Part shown: piece by piece, positions 42,440 through 51,358 of the stretch
Layout: every line of letters begins with the position of its first letter
Position numbering within the stretch: the first letter of the stretch is position 1
Source of the DNA: Ralstonia sp. NFACC01
GTDB taxonomy: Bacteria > Pseudomonadota > Gammaproteobacteria > Burkholderiales > Burkholderiaceae
Direction of reading: 5' to 3'
Assembly (NCBI RefSeq): GCF_900115545.1
Contig: NZ_FOWV01000002.1
Location: 496,001-560,000 of the forward strand
Length of the DNA stretch: 64,000 nt
Translations under genes and position numbers: made by a program
The notes under the pieces: generated by a model
Databases searched by the model: none
Told to the model about the DNA's origin: nothing
Seen by the model: the letters and a program-made list of their open reading frames with translations, nothing else

Positions 42440-44680
42440 TTACCGCTTGATGTCGGTCAGATGCTTCATGAGACCTTCGTAGCGGAACTTGTGGATCGGG
42501 CGATCCATCGACTGCATTTGCTGCAGCTGCACCGCTTGCGGACGCAGCGAGCCCGTCGGCGTCACAGCCTGTGCACGCAGCGTTGCGACGGCCGGCTGCA
42601 TGTTCTGGATGCCGACGATCTGGTCATACAGCGCTTTGTCGATGATCTGCGCGTTGTACAACTGCGTCGCATCGCCGGCGATGTTGGTCGTCGTCGCCTT
42701 GTTGGTGATGGTACCGGCCTGCGCCAGCAGCGCGCTCCACAGCGTCGGGCTGTAGTTGGTCACGTAGTAGTCCAGGCCCGTCGGGTTCGCCAGCACGGCC
42801 GAGCACGTCGGCAGGGTGACCTGTGCGGTCTGCTGGTCCAGCACCACCGTTTGCGTCTGCGCCAACCCATCGCCGTAGGCAATCGTGAGCGGCACATTCC
42901 ACTGATAGCCGGAATAGACGTTCTTGTTCGGGAACGCCTTCTGCGTGATCGTCAGCACGTTCTGGTTGGTGGCCGGGTTGCACTGCGCATCGATGCTGAC
43001 CAGCGGCACGCCGGTCTGGCGCACAAAGCTGTCGCCCACCTTGCCGACTGGCTTGCCGCTTGCCGCTTCCAGCTCCGCCCACAGGCGCGGCGGCGTGCCA
43101 TTGCCGAACTTGTACTTGTTCAGGTAGCTCTGCAGCCCCTTGCGCATGGCGTCCTTGCCGACGTAATTCTCGAGCATCTGCAGCACATGGCCGCCCTTGT
43201 TGTAGGCAAAGCGGTCGAGGAAGTCCATCGAGCCGGCATCGCTCAGGTTGTGCTGCACCGGCACCGAGGTGGGTTGCAGGTCGAGCGTGAAGACGCGCTG
43301 CTTGACGGCCGCATAGTCGGCCCAGGTGTTGCCCTGGAACTCGGGATGCAGCGCGATCTTGGTGACGTTCTCGAACCAGTTGGCGAAGGACTCGTTCAAC
43401 CAGATGTCGTCCCACCAGTCCAGCGTGACGAGGTCACCAAACCACTGGTGTGCCAGTTCATGCGACACTACAACGAACGAGCGCGCCTTGCCCATCGAGT
43501 GGACGGTGGTCGGTGCGCCATCGGGCGGCACCAGCACCTGGTCGGCAAACTCGAAGATGGCGCCCCAGTTCTCCATGCCGCCAAAGCCGGCATTCTTGTT
43601 GTCGTAGCTGTCGTTGGCGACGATGGTGTCCATCTTGTCGAACGGCAGCGGGATCTGGAAGTAGTTGTAGTAGTGGTTCAGCGCTTCCTTCGTGAACTGC
43701 ATGCCGGCCACCGCAGAGTGCGCCTCGCCAGGCGGCACCCACCAGCGCAGGCGCATGCTGCTGCCATCGAGCGGGTTGGTGAACTGGTCTTCCAGGATGT
43801 CGAACTTACCGCCGCCGAAGAACAGCAGGTATGCCGGCATCGACGGCGTCTTGGCAAACGACACCTGCTGATAGCCATCCGGCAGTTTGGTCGCGCCGGT
43901 CTGCCGGCCGTTGGCCACGGCCTTCCAGTCGCCCGGAATTTCCGCCGTCACCTCGAAGGTGTTGCGGAAGGCTGGCTCATCCCAGCTCGGGAACCATTCG
44001 CGCGCGAAGTTGGATTCGCCTTGCGTGACGATGGCGTCAGAGCTCTCACCCGTTGCGGCCTGCAAGCCCAGCTTGAAGATGCCCTCGGCCTTGGTGAAGT
44101 TGATCGTGCCCGTCCATTCCATGTGCAGCACGTAGTTGCCGGGCTTGATGTCTCCGGTCGGGTCGCGCAGGTCATAGAAGGCGCCTTGCGATTGCGGAAT
44201 CGGTACCAGCACGCGCGATGCGCCGTTGCCCGAGGTGGGCGTGAGCGTCAGGCGCGAGGCGTCGAGCTTCAGGTCACGCACGGCCAACGTCACGGCGCCG
44301 GTCTGCTTGGTGACCTTGATCTCCACATCGGCACGGCCCGAGAAGCTGTTCAGGTCTGCGCTCGGGCGGAACCACAGTTTGTAGTTGACCGGCCTGATGT
44401 AGTCCGGAAGTTCCACCGGCGGCACCGTTGCGTCGACGGCCGGTGCCTGCGCGTTGGTGTTGCCGGTATTGGTATTGCCCTGCTGCTGCGAGCCGTTTGC
44501 GTCCAGCTTGCCGCCGGCCGGGGTAAGCCCGTCATCTCCGCCGCCGCCGCACGCGGCCAGAATCAGCGCGGCCGCAGCGTGGGCCACAAGTGCCAGCTTG
44601 AACGAGCGACGTGTCCGGGCGTTGTACTTGTGCCCGGTGTCTGTCGTGGCCGTACGACGGTGGGTTGTCGAATCCCGCAT
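42440..44680 (-). CDS. M1-family metallo-aminopeptidase, predicted lipoprotein
   Basis: A 746-residue peptidase. Zinc site HELAHQ with the third ligand Glu 18 residues on (DDIWLNE), and exopeptidase motif GGMENWGAIF (GAMEN variant). The N-terminus has a basic region then ALVAHAAAALILAACGGGG, a lipobox, so unlike cytoplasmic PepN it should be exported and lipid-anchored; a Gln/Asn/Thr-rich linker follows. Start at 44680 has AGGAG 7 nt upstream. It removes N-terminal residues from peptides in the periplasm or at the outer membrane, possibly nutritionally. Confidence 0.92.
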   Translation of the reverse strand: MRDSTTHRRTATTDTGHKYNARTRRSFKLALVAHAAAALILAACGGGGDDGLTPAGGKLDANGSQQQGNTNTGNTNAQAPAVDATVPPVELPDYIRPVNYKLWFRPSADLNSFSGRADVEIKVTKQTGAVTLAVRDLKLDASRLTLTPTSGNGASRVLVPIPQSQGAFYDLRDPTGDIKPGNYVLHMEWTGTINFTKAEGIFKLGLQAATGESSDAIVTQGESNFAREWFPSWDEPAFRNTFEVTAEIPGDWKAVANGRQTGATKLPDGYQQVSFAKTPSMPAYLLFFGGGKFDILEDQFTNPLDGSSMRLRWWVPPGEAHSAVAGMQFTKEALNHYYNYFQIPLPFDKMDTIVANDSYDNKNAGFGGMENWGAIFEFADQVLVPPDGAPTTVHSMGKARSFVVVSHELAHQWFGDLVTLDWWDDIWLNESFANWFENVTKIALHPEFQGNTWADYAAVKQRVFTLDLQPTSVPVQHNLSDAGSMDFLDRFAYNKGGHVLQMLENYVGKDAMRKGLQSYLNKYKFGNGTPPRLWAELEAASGKPVGKVGDSFVRQTGVPLVSIDAQCNPATNQNVLTITQKAFPNKNVYSGYQWNVPLTIAYGDGLAQTQTVVLDQQTAQVTLPTCSAVLANPTGLDYYVTNYSPTLWSALLAQAGTITNKATTTNIAGDATQLYNAQIIDKALYDQIVGIQNMQPAVATLRAQAVTPTGSLRPQAVQLQQMQSMDRPIHKFRYEGLMKHLTDIKR

Positions 44681-45244
44681 TGCATTTCTCCTGAGATGGA
44701 AACGAATCGGCGGCCCAGGGCTCAAAAGAAAATGGGGGGCAGGCCGCAGAATCGGGACAAGGAATTACCCGCTTCTTGCGCGGTGCAAATCACAGCCCGC
44801 GCACGGGATGCACGGATTCTGGAGGAAACGGCTTGCGAATCGAGACGAAGTTTTTTAAATCATGTGCGAGGGAACATGTCGCGGAATTTGCAGTTTTTGG
44901 TATGCGCATCCGCAAAGCTGCGGGCGACTTCCCGGGAAACGGGCGACTTCTGCAAAGCGCGTTGAAAAAATGAAATGCATATCCCGCTTCGTGAAAATAT
45001 CTTAAAAATCGAAGTGGCTATTTTTACAACGCCAGATAAAGAAAAACTAAATACGGCGCGGCGCCGGAAAATCCCGCGGGGGAACTTTCCCGGCATTCGA
45101 CGAGGTATTGCGCTGCAGTAGCTGACCGCGCATCGTCTGCATGGGGGTAATCCTTCCGGATGAGCGAGGCGCTGTGCGCGGTCTTACACAAAACCGGTAC
45201 GCTCGCAACGTTTGCGAAGTGTTTTTGTTCCCGTAGAGCGATTC
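44681..45244. other. Intergenic region between divergent aminopeptidase and GGDEF genes
   Basis: 564 nt without a credible gene. The middle (about 44960-45060) is markedly AT-rich for this genome and contains A/T runs suitable for promoters. A short palindrome CCCGCGGG lies just right of it. Nothing else identifiable was seen. Confidence 0.55.
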
Positions 45245-46717
45245 ATGCAATCCGCGTCCGATAGCGTCAGCAGCCCGGCGGCTGTGGGTGTCAACCTGAT
45301 CGACTTCTTCGATGTCACCCCCACGTCATTGTGGCTGGAGGACTACAGCGATCTGCACCGCCTCTTTGCCCAATGGCGGGCGGCCGGCGTGACCGACCTG
45401 CAGCGCTTTCTGGAAGAGGACGTATCACGCGTGGCGGCGTGTTCCGCCTGCATCAAGGTGCTGCGCGTGAACCGGCGCACGCTGTCCATGTACGCCGCCC
45501 CGGATGCCGAAACCCTGACCGCGCGGCTGGCAGACGTTCTGCGCGACGACATGCTCGAGGCCCACGTGGGTGAACTCGTGCAGCTCTGGTCCGGCGAGCC
45601 GTCGTTCGAGAGTCGCAGTGTCAACTACACGCTCGACGGCCGCCGTCTCGACATCCTGCTCAAGGGCGTGGTCCTGCCCGACCACGATCAGCCGTGGGAC
45701 CGCGTGCTGGTGGCCGTGGACGACATCACCGAACTCGAAGACGCCCGCCGCCGTGCCGCGGCCAGCCAACTCTATGCGCGCGGCGTGTTCGAGCATGCAC
45801 CAGTGTCGCTGTGGGTGGAAAACTTCAGCACCATCAAGATGCTGCTGGACGAAGTGCGCATGCAGGGCATCACCGATTTCCGAACCTTTACCGACGTGCA
45901 CCCGGAGTTTGTCGAACGCTGCATGCAGGAGATCCAGGTGCTTGACGTCAACGGCTTCACGCTGGAGATGTTCAAGGCGCGCAACCGCAACGACTTGCTT
46001 GGCCGCTTGCCGGAAGTCTTTCGCGACGACATGCGCTCCCACTTTCGCGAGCAGTTGATCGACCTGTGGGATGGCAAGCTTTTCCAGCAGCGCGAGGTCG
46101 TCAATTACGGGCTCGATGGCAACCCGCTGAACATCCACCTGCAGTTCTCCGTGTTCCCGGGCCGCGAGAAGGATTGGGACATGGTGCTGCTGGCGCTGAC
46201 CGACATCACCGCGCGCAAGAAGGCCGAGTCGTATCTTGAATATCTCGGCAAGCACGACGTGCTGACCAAGCTGAAGAACCGCTCGTTCTACGTAGACGAG
46301 ATCAACCGGCTGGAGCGCAAGGGCCCGTTCCCGGTCACGGTCATCATGATCGACCTGAACGACTTGAAGCGCGTGAATGACCAGCTCGGCCACGCCGCGG
46401 GCGACGCGCTGCTGCGGCGCGCCGGCGAGGTGCTCGGCAAGGCTGTCGACAAGCCTGCTCACGCCGCGCGCATTGGCGGCGACGAGTTTGCCGTGCTGCT
46501 GCCCGGCGCCGACGCACAGGCTGGTGCAGCGCTGGTGGAAAGTCTGCGCAAGCTGGTGGAACTCAACAACCAGTTCTATCCGGGCGCGGAGCTTGGGTTT
46601 TCCATGGGCTGCGCCACCTGCCACGAGGGTGGGCGTCTGGAAGAAACGCTACGTGAAGCCGATGTCGCCATGTACGAAGACAAGCGGGTCCAGCACGAAG
46701 GCGGACGTTCAACGTAA
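45245..46717 (+). CDS. Diguanylate cyclase with tandem PAS-like domains (PAS-PAS-GGDEF)
   Basis: A 490-residue soluble protein. Two homologous PAS-type units of about 150 residues occur in tandem: the first begins FFDVTPTSLWLEDYSDL, the second VFEHAPVSLWVENFSTI, and each ends in a D-D/T-D-I-T segment. The GGDEF domain follows (LGKHDVLTKLKNRSFYVDE; ARIGGDEFAVLLPGAD). The I-site position five residues before GGDEF reads KPAH instead of RxxD, so product inhibition is probably lost. It has no membrane helices, so it is a cytoplasmic sensor. ATG 45245 is chosen over an upstream in-frame TTG; the Shine-Dalgarno is weak. Confidence 0.88.
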   Translation: MQSASDSVSSPAAVGVNLIDFFDVTPTSLWLEDYSDLHRLFAQWRAAGVTDLQRFLEEDVSRVAACSACIKVLRVNRRTLSMYAAPDAETLTARLADVLRDDMLEAHVGELVQLWSGEPSFESRSVNYTLDGRRLDILLKGVVLPDHDQPWDRVLVAVDDITELEDARRRAAASQLYARGVFEHAPVSLWVENFSTIKMLLDEVRMQGITDFRTFTDVHPEFVERCMQEIQVLDVNGFTLEMFKARNRNDLLGRLPEVFRDDMRSHFREQLIDLWDGKLFQQREVVNYGLDGNPLNIHLQFSVFPGREKDWDMVLLALTDITARKKAESYLEYLGKHDVLTKLKNRSFYVDEINRLERKGPFPVTVIMIDLNDLKRVNDQLGHAAGDALLRRAGEVLGKAVDKPAHAARIGGDEFAVLLPGADAQAGAALVESLRKLVELNNQFYPGAELGFSMGCATCHEGGRLEETLREADVAMYEDKRVQHEGGRST

Positions 46718-46806
46718 CCGCTGCGATCTGTGCGCGCCCTGCACAGATTCTGTGGCCCGAGCGATCTGACTCGGGCGCTGACGCACTGGCAGACTGCGCT
46801 GCTGCT

Positions 46807-47649
46807 TCAGAGGTCAGTTGGCGCGAAAAAACGTTCGTGTAGTTCCCCGAGCCCAAGCGTGCTGATCACCTCGTTCAGTCGCTCGGTCGGGCGGCGGCGC
46901 GGCAGGTCTTTGTACTGCGCAATGATCAACTCGTTCTTCATCGAGTGCTCCCACCCCACGAGTTCCGTCACGCTGACCTGATAGCCGTGCGCTTCAAGCT
47001 GCAGGCAGCGCAGCACGTTGGTGACCTGGCTGCCGAATTCGCGCGTGTGCAACGGGTGACGCCAGATTTCCGTGAGCGCATTGCCGAGCGACTTGCCCTT
47101 GTTCTTGCGCAGCACGCCGGCCACCTCCGCCTGGCAGCACGGTACGAGCACGATGTACTGCGCATGCTTTTCTAGCGCAAAGCGGATCGCGTCGTCTGTG
47201 GCGGTATTGCACGCATGCAGTGCAGTGACGATGTCGATCGTGGCCGGCAGTCGGTCAGACGTGATCGATTCCGCCACCGACAGGTTCAGGAACGACATCC
47301 CCTTGAAGCCGAGCCGCGCGGCCAGTTCGGTCGATTTGGTGACCAGCTCTTCGCGCGTTTCAATGCCGTAAATGTGCGAGGTTCCATCGCCCGGCTGTTC
47401 CTTGCAGAACAGGTCGTACAGGATGAAGCCGAGGTACGACTTGCCTGCGCCGTGGTCGACCAGCGTGACGTGCCCCTTGGCTTGTTGCACGTCAGCCATC
47501 AGCGGCTCGATGAACTGGAACAGGTGATAGACCTGCTTGAGCTTGCGGCGGCTGTCCTGGTTCATCTTGCCGTCGCGCGTCAGGATGTGCAGTTCCTTGA
47601 GCAGCTCGATCGACTGGTTGGGGCGGATTTCGTGGGTCTTGTTGGACAT
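46807..47649 (-). CDS. SAM-dependent methyltransferase, Methyltransf_32-like
   Basis: A 280-residue class I methyltransferase. FIEPLMADVQQAKGHVTLVDHGAGKSYLGFIL gives the SAM-binding motif; TALHACNTATDDAIRFAL and YIVLVPCCQAEVAGVLR are the conserved His-Ala-Cys and Pro-Cys-Cys motifs of the Methyltransf_32 group, some of which modify RNA. The substrate is unknown. Start at 47649 (MSNKTHEIRPNQ) is chosen; the longer open frame runs into the opposite-strand flavoprotein gene. It is convergent with the GGDEF gene. Confidence 0.85.
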   Translation of the reverse strand: MSNKTHEIRPNQSIELLKELHILTRDGKMNQDSRRKLKQVYHLFQFIEPLMADVQQAKGHVTLVDHGAGKSYLGFILYDLFCKEQPGDGTSHIYGIETREELVTKSTELAARLGFKGMSFLNLSVAESITSDRLPATIDIVTALHACNTATDDAIRFALEKHAQYIVLVPCCQAEVAGVLRKNKGKSLGNALTEIWRHPLHTREFGSQVTNVLRCLQLEAHGYQVSVTELVGWEHSMKNELIIAQYKDLPRRRPTERLNEVISTLGLGELHERFFAPTDL

Positions 47650-47868
47650 CGTCAGGACAGCCTGGGCGACATGTCGCACGGAATGGGACCGGTGCGGCGG
47701 CGCGGAGAAAAACGGAAAAGAGAGCGCCAGTTTACCGAAAAGCGGGGTGGGCGACGGCAAGCGCACCCCAAGCGGCGTCATGCGCGACCTCGTTTGCCCG
47801 CGCCCGGTGGGGATGTGACAATAGCGCCCCGCTGGTCTGCCCCCGTGATTCGATCCGTTCCTCCCCGC

Positions 47869-49131
47869 ATGTCCGAAACATCCAACGCCCCTCTCGTTGC
47901 CGTCATCGGCGCCGGCCCTGCCGGGCTCATGGCTGCTGAAGTCCTGTCGCGCAGCGGCGTGCGTGTGGAGGTGTTCGACGCCATGCCTTCGGCCGGGCGC
48001 AAGTTCCTGCTGGCGGGCATCGGCGGGATGAATATCACGCATTCGGAGCCGATCGACGCATTTCTCGGCCGCTATCGCACGCGGCGCGAGGCACTGGCGC
48101 CGTTCATTGGCCGCTTCAGCCCCGATGCGCTGCGCGCGTGGATTCATGGGCTGGGCATCGACACGTTTGTCGGCAGTTCGGGGCGTGTCTTTCCGACTGA
48201 GATGAAGGCCGCGCCCTTGCTGCGCGCATGGCTGCACCGGCTGCGCGAGACGGGCGTGCAGTTGCATATGCGACATCGCTGGGTGGGGTGGGCAGAACCG
48301 TCGGACCGCGCGCAGGTGCTGCGCTTTGAAACCACCGATGTTGAACGGCTGGTGCAAGCCGATGCGGTGGTGCTTGCCATGGGCGGCGGCAGTTGGCCGC
48401 GCCTGGGCTCCGACGGTGCCTGGGTGCCGTTGCTGGAGGCGCGCGGCGTGCAGGTGCAGCCATTGCAGCCCGCCAACTGCGGGTTCGACGCCGATTGGAG
48501 CGCGTATTTCCAGGAGCGCTTTTCGGGGCAGCCAGTCAAGTCGGTCGCCATCGGCTTGCCGTCGGGCGCTGACGGGGCGCTGCAATTCCGCCAGGGCGAG
48601 TTCGTTGTCACGCAGACCGGCATTGAAGGCAGCTTGGTCTATGCGTTGTCGGCGCCCATTCGCGATGCGCTGGCCGCAGAGGGTGGCGCGACGATCTGGC
48701 TTGACCTTGCGCCAGGCTGGAGTGCGCAACGTGTGACGGATGAACTGATGCGCCCGCGCGGCGCGCGTTCAATGTCGAGCCATCTGCAAAGCAAGCTGAA
48801 CATCACGGGCGTGAAGCTCGGCTTGCTGCGCGAGTGCCTGAGCAAGGACGCGTTTGCCGATCTTGCCCAGTTGGCCAAAGCCATCAAGGCGCTGCCGTTA
48901 CGGCTCACGCGCACCCGCCCCATTGACGAGGCGATCAGCACCGCAGGCGGCGTCGCGTTTGAAGCGTTGGATGCGAAGCTGATGATCGAGCGTCTGCCGG
49001 GCGTATTTTGCGCCGGCGAGATGCTCGACTGGGAAGCGCCGACGGGCGGCTATCTGCTGACGGCGTGTTTTGCGAGCGGCGCCGCTGCGGGGCAGGGCGC
49101 TCTCGACTACTTGGCGACTATGGCGCGCTGA
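47869..49131 (+). CDS. HI0933/BaiN-type flavoprotein (NAD(P)/FAD-dependent oxidoreductase)
   Basis: A 420-residue flavoprotein: VAVIGAGPAGLMAAEVLSRSG binds FAD, GRKFLLAGIGGMNITHSEP is the family signature, and FCAGEMLDWEAPTGGYLLTA with ASGAAAGQGAL closes the FAD site. It matches the subgroup of uncharacterised flavoproteins named after PP_4765 in Pseudomonas. The reaction is unknown; relatives include a bile-acid reductase and a putative tRNA-linked enzyme. The promoter lies in the 220 nt shared with the divergent methyltransferase gene. Confidence 0.87.
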   Translation: MSETSNAPLVAVIGAGPAGLMAAEVLSRSGVRVEVFDAMPSAGRKFLLAGIGGMNITHSEPIDAFLGRYRTRREALAPFIGRFSPDALRAWIHGLGIDTFVGSSGRVFPTEMKAAPLLRAWLHRLRETGVQLHMRHRWVGWAEPSDRAQVLRFETTDVERLVQADAVVLAMGGGSWPRLGSDGAWVPLLEARGVQVQPLQPANCGFDADWSAYFQERFSGQPVKSVAIGLPSGADGALQFRQGEFVVTQTGIEGSLVYALSAPIRDALAAEGGATIWLDLAPGWSAQRVTDELMRPRGARSMSSHLQSKLNITGVKLGLLRECLSKDAFADLAQLAKAIKALPLRLTRTRPIDEAISTAGGVAFEALDAKLMIERLPGVFCAGEMLDWEAPTGGYLLTACFASGAAAGQGALDYLATMAR

Positions 49132-49140
49132 TTCAACGGT

Positions 49141-50340
49141 TTATTGGCGCGCCTTCAGGCGCCACAACGACGTCACTTCGGCAACGCGGGCCCGATAGAG
49201 CGGGTCGTTTTCATCGCTCGCCTTCGGGTGCTTCGGCTTGATGTCTTCACGGCCCACGACCTGCAGGCCGGCCGCGTCGATCATCGCCAGTAGCGCATCG
49301 CGCGTGCGCAGGCCCAGGTGCTCGGCAAAGTCCGACAGGATCAACCAGCCCTCGCCGTTGGGCTCCAGGTGTGCTGCCAGCCCGTCCAGAAAGCCGCGCA
49401 GCATGCGGCTGTCGGGGTCGTAAACGGCGCGCTCGATAGGCGAACTGGGCCGTGCCGGCAGCCACGGCGGGTTGCACACGATCAGCGGCGCACGCCCTTC
49501 GGGAAACAGATCTGCATCGACAACGTCCACCCGCGCTTGCAGACCGAGACGCGCCAGATTGTCGCGCGCACAGGCCAGCGCACGCGGGTCCTGATCGGTG
49601 CCGATGACGTGCTTCACGCCGCGTTTGGCCAGCACCGCTGCCAGCACGCCCGTGCCTGTGCCGATATCGAACGCCAGGGTTTTCGAAGGCAACGGCGCAT
49701 TCGCCACCAGATCGATGTATTCGCCGCGCACCGGCGAGAACACGCCGTAGTGCGGGTGAATGCGCTCACCACCGAGCGCGGGAATCTCGACCCCCTTCTT
49801 GCGCCACTCATGCGCGCCGATCAAACCAAGCAGCTCGCGCAGCGAAACGACGGAAGCGGCATGGCTCGTGCCGTAAGCTTCCGTGCAGGCTTCGCGCATG
49901 TCGGGCGCGCGGCGCAGCGGGATGCCGTAGTCCGCATCCAGCGGGATCAGCAGCATGCCGAGCGTGCGGGCGCGCTGCGATTGCGCCTGTCGGTGCAGGT
50001 TGAACGCATTGATGGCCGAGGTGGCTTCCTTGCGCGTCTTGCCGGGTTTGCGATCAGTGCGGCGGGACATGGCCTGCAGCAGTTGGCGCGCGTTCTGGAA
50101 ATCGCCCTGCCAAAGCAATGCCGTGCCTTCGCAGGCGAGGCGGTAGGCCGCATCGGCGGTGGTGCGATCGTCCGCAACGACCACGCGCTTGGGCGGCGCG
50201 TTGCCGGCTTCGGAGCGCCAGAGGACGGTATGGACGGCGTCGTTGCTGGCGTCTGGGCGGTCGTCGGTCCAGGTAAGGGTGGGGTGATCGGTCACGGGGA
50301 AATGGCAGGAAAGCGGGGAGGGTGCGGTAGTGGGCGACAC
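49141..50340 (-). CDS. Class I SAM-dependent methyltransferase (MTS/PrmC-like, NPPW motif)
   Basis: A protein of about 399 residues. The C-terminal half is a methyltransferase: LAFDIGTGTGVLAAVLAKRG for SAM and VCNPPWLPA, the NPP(Y/W) motif of N-methyltransferases acting on Gln, adenine or guanine. The N-terminal 200 residues (MSRRTDRKPGKTRKEATSAI region) are not a domain I recognise and may recognise the substrate. The start is uncertain: GTG 50340 chosen, TTG 50367 possible. It is convergent with the flavoprotein gene, 9 nt apart. Confidence 0.82.
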   Translation of the reverse strand: MSPTTAPSPLSCHFPVTDHPTLTWTDDRPDASNDAVHTVLWRSEAGNAPPKRVVVADDRTTADAAYRLACEGTALLWQGDFQNARQLLQAMSRRTDRKPGKTRKEATSAINAFNLHRQAQSQRARTLGMLLIPLDADYGIPLRRAPDMREACTEAYGTSHAASVVSLRELLGLIGAHEWRKKGVEIPALGGERIHPHYGVFSPVRGEYIDLVANAPLPSKTLAFDIGTGTGVLAAVLAKRGVKHVIGTDQDPRALACARDNLARLGLQARVDVVDADLFPEGRAPLIVCNPPWLPARPSSPIERAVYDPDSRMLRGFLDGLAAHLEPNGEGWLILSDFAEHLGLRTRDALLAMIDAAGLQVVGREDIKPKHPKASDENDPLYRARVAEVTSLWRLKARQ

Positions 50341-50605
50341 AATACCGCTGTCGGCCTGATCGCACAAATGCGGATGGGCGACCCGGATGCCCTCCGCGGC
50401 AGCGCTGGAGTGACTCTGTTTCGGCGAAGACCCTCGCCATTAAAGGCCCAATGCCCCGCTATGCACTGGAGGATGCAGCCCTATATCGCAGGCGAGCCGA
50501 TTGATCGCCTTGATTCTTCTTGGGAAGTGATTCTTTTGCCACTCGAAGACGCAGGTCCGACCCGGCAGGCAGTGTAAACTCCAGCCTTTTTTCGGCACTC
50601 GTAGC

Positions 50606-51340
50606 ATGGCGCACGTCCAGCAACGCAGGGCGCTCAGCGGCCCTGCGCTGATCCGCATTCTTGCTCGCCTGACGGACGTCGACGTTTCCGCATCCGCGCA
50701 GCCCCTTTCAGATCAGTTGAGCCAATGGCTCAGCTGGACGGATGCCATCACGCTTTCATCGGCACTAAGCGCGGCGCCGCCCGCCATTGCCTCCAGCACG
50801 CTGGCGGCCGGTCCGGACGCAGAGACGATCGGGGGCCGTGTTCGGGCAGCGTTGGCGAAATCCATCGCGTCCAGCTGTGCGCCTGAAGCCAGGACGGGCC
50901 CACGCGCGCCGATCCAGAGCCCCTCGGCGCCGCTAGTGGTCGACTATGCCGACTTTCGGCAGCGCTACGTGCTGATGCAGCAGACGATGGAGCTGGAAAT
51001 TGGCGACCTGCGTGGCCGCCTGCGACGCCTGCTGGCTGCCAGGACGCCCGACCTCGCGCGACTTGCGGTATTGGACGCCAGCATGGAGCAGGCGCTCGCA
51101 GGCCGCGAACGTTCGTTGCTGGGGACCATTCCGTCGATGCTTGGGCCGTACTTCGAGCGCCTGCGCGCGGCCGAGCAGCAGCGGCAGGCCGAGTTGCCCG
51201 CAGAGGGCCAGGCCACCCAATCCACATCCCGCGCCTGGCTGGACGCGTTCCGCAAGGATATGCAGAGCGTCCTCCTGGCCGAGCTCGATGTTCGTTTTCA
51301 ACCGGTCGACGGGTTGCTTGCAGCCCTTGGCCCCCGCTAA
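50606..51340 (+). CDS. DUF3348 family protein (first gene of motor-like operon)
   Basis: A 244-residue soluble protein of the uncharacterised DUF3348 group as I recognise it from operon position and sequence style. Helical throughout, it has an Ala/Ser-rich linker (about 55-110) and a C-terminal block (VDYADFRQRYVLMQQTMELEIGDL and LLGTIPSMLGPYFERLRAAE) ending VLLAELDVRFQPVDGLLAAL. No catalytic motif or membrane segment. It precedes the MotA/TolQ-like gene by 18 nt and is presumably a cytoplasmic partner of that complex. Nothing is known of its function that I can cite. Confidence 0.75.
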   Translation: MAHVQQRRALSGPALIRILARLTDVDVSASAQPLSDQLSQWLSWTDAITLSSALSAAPPAIASSTLAAGPDAETIGGRVRAALAKSIASSCAPEARTGPRAPIQSPSAPLVVDYADFRQRYVLMQQTMELEIGDLRGRLRRLLAARTPDLARLAVLDASMEQALAGRERSLLGTIPSMLGPYFERLRAAEQQRQAELPAEGQATQSTSRAWLDAFRKDMQSVLLAELDVRFQPVDGLLAALGPR

Positions 51341-51358
51341 GCGGGACAGACACCATTC

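Noticed and set aside
46755-46776. Terminator between the GGDEF and methyltransferase genes
   Set aside because: A 7-bp stem GCCCGAG/CTCGGGC exists but no U-tract follows on either strand, so it is not called.
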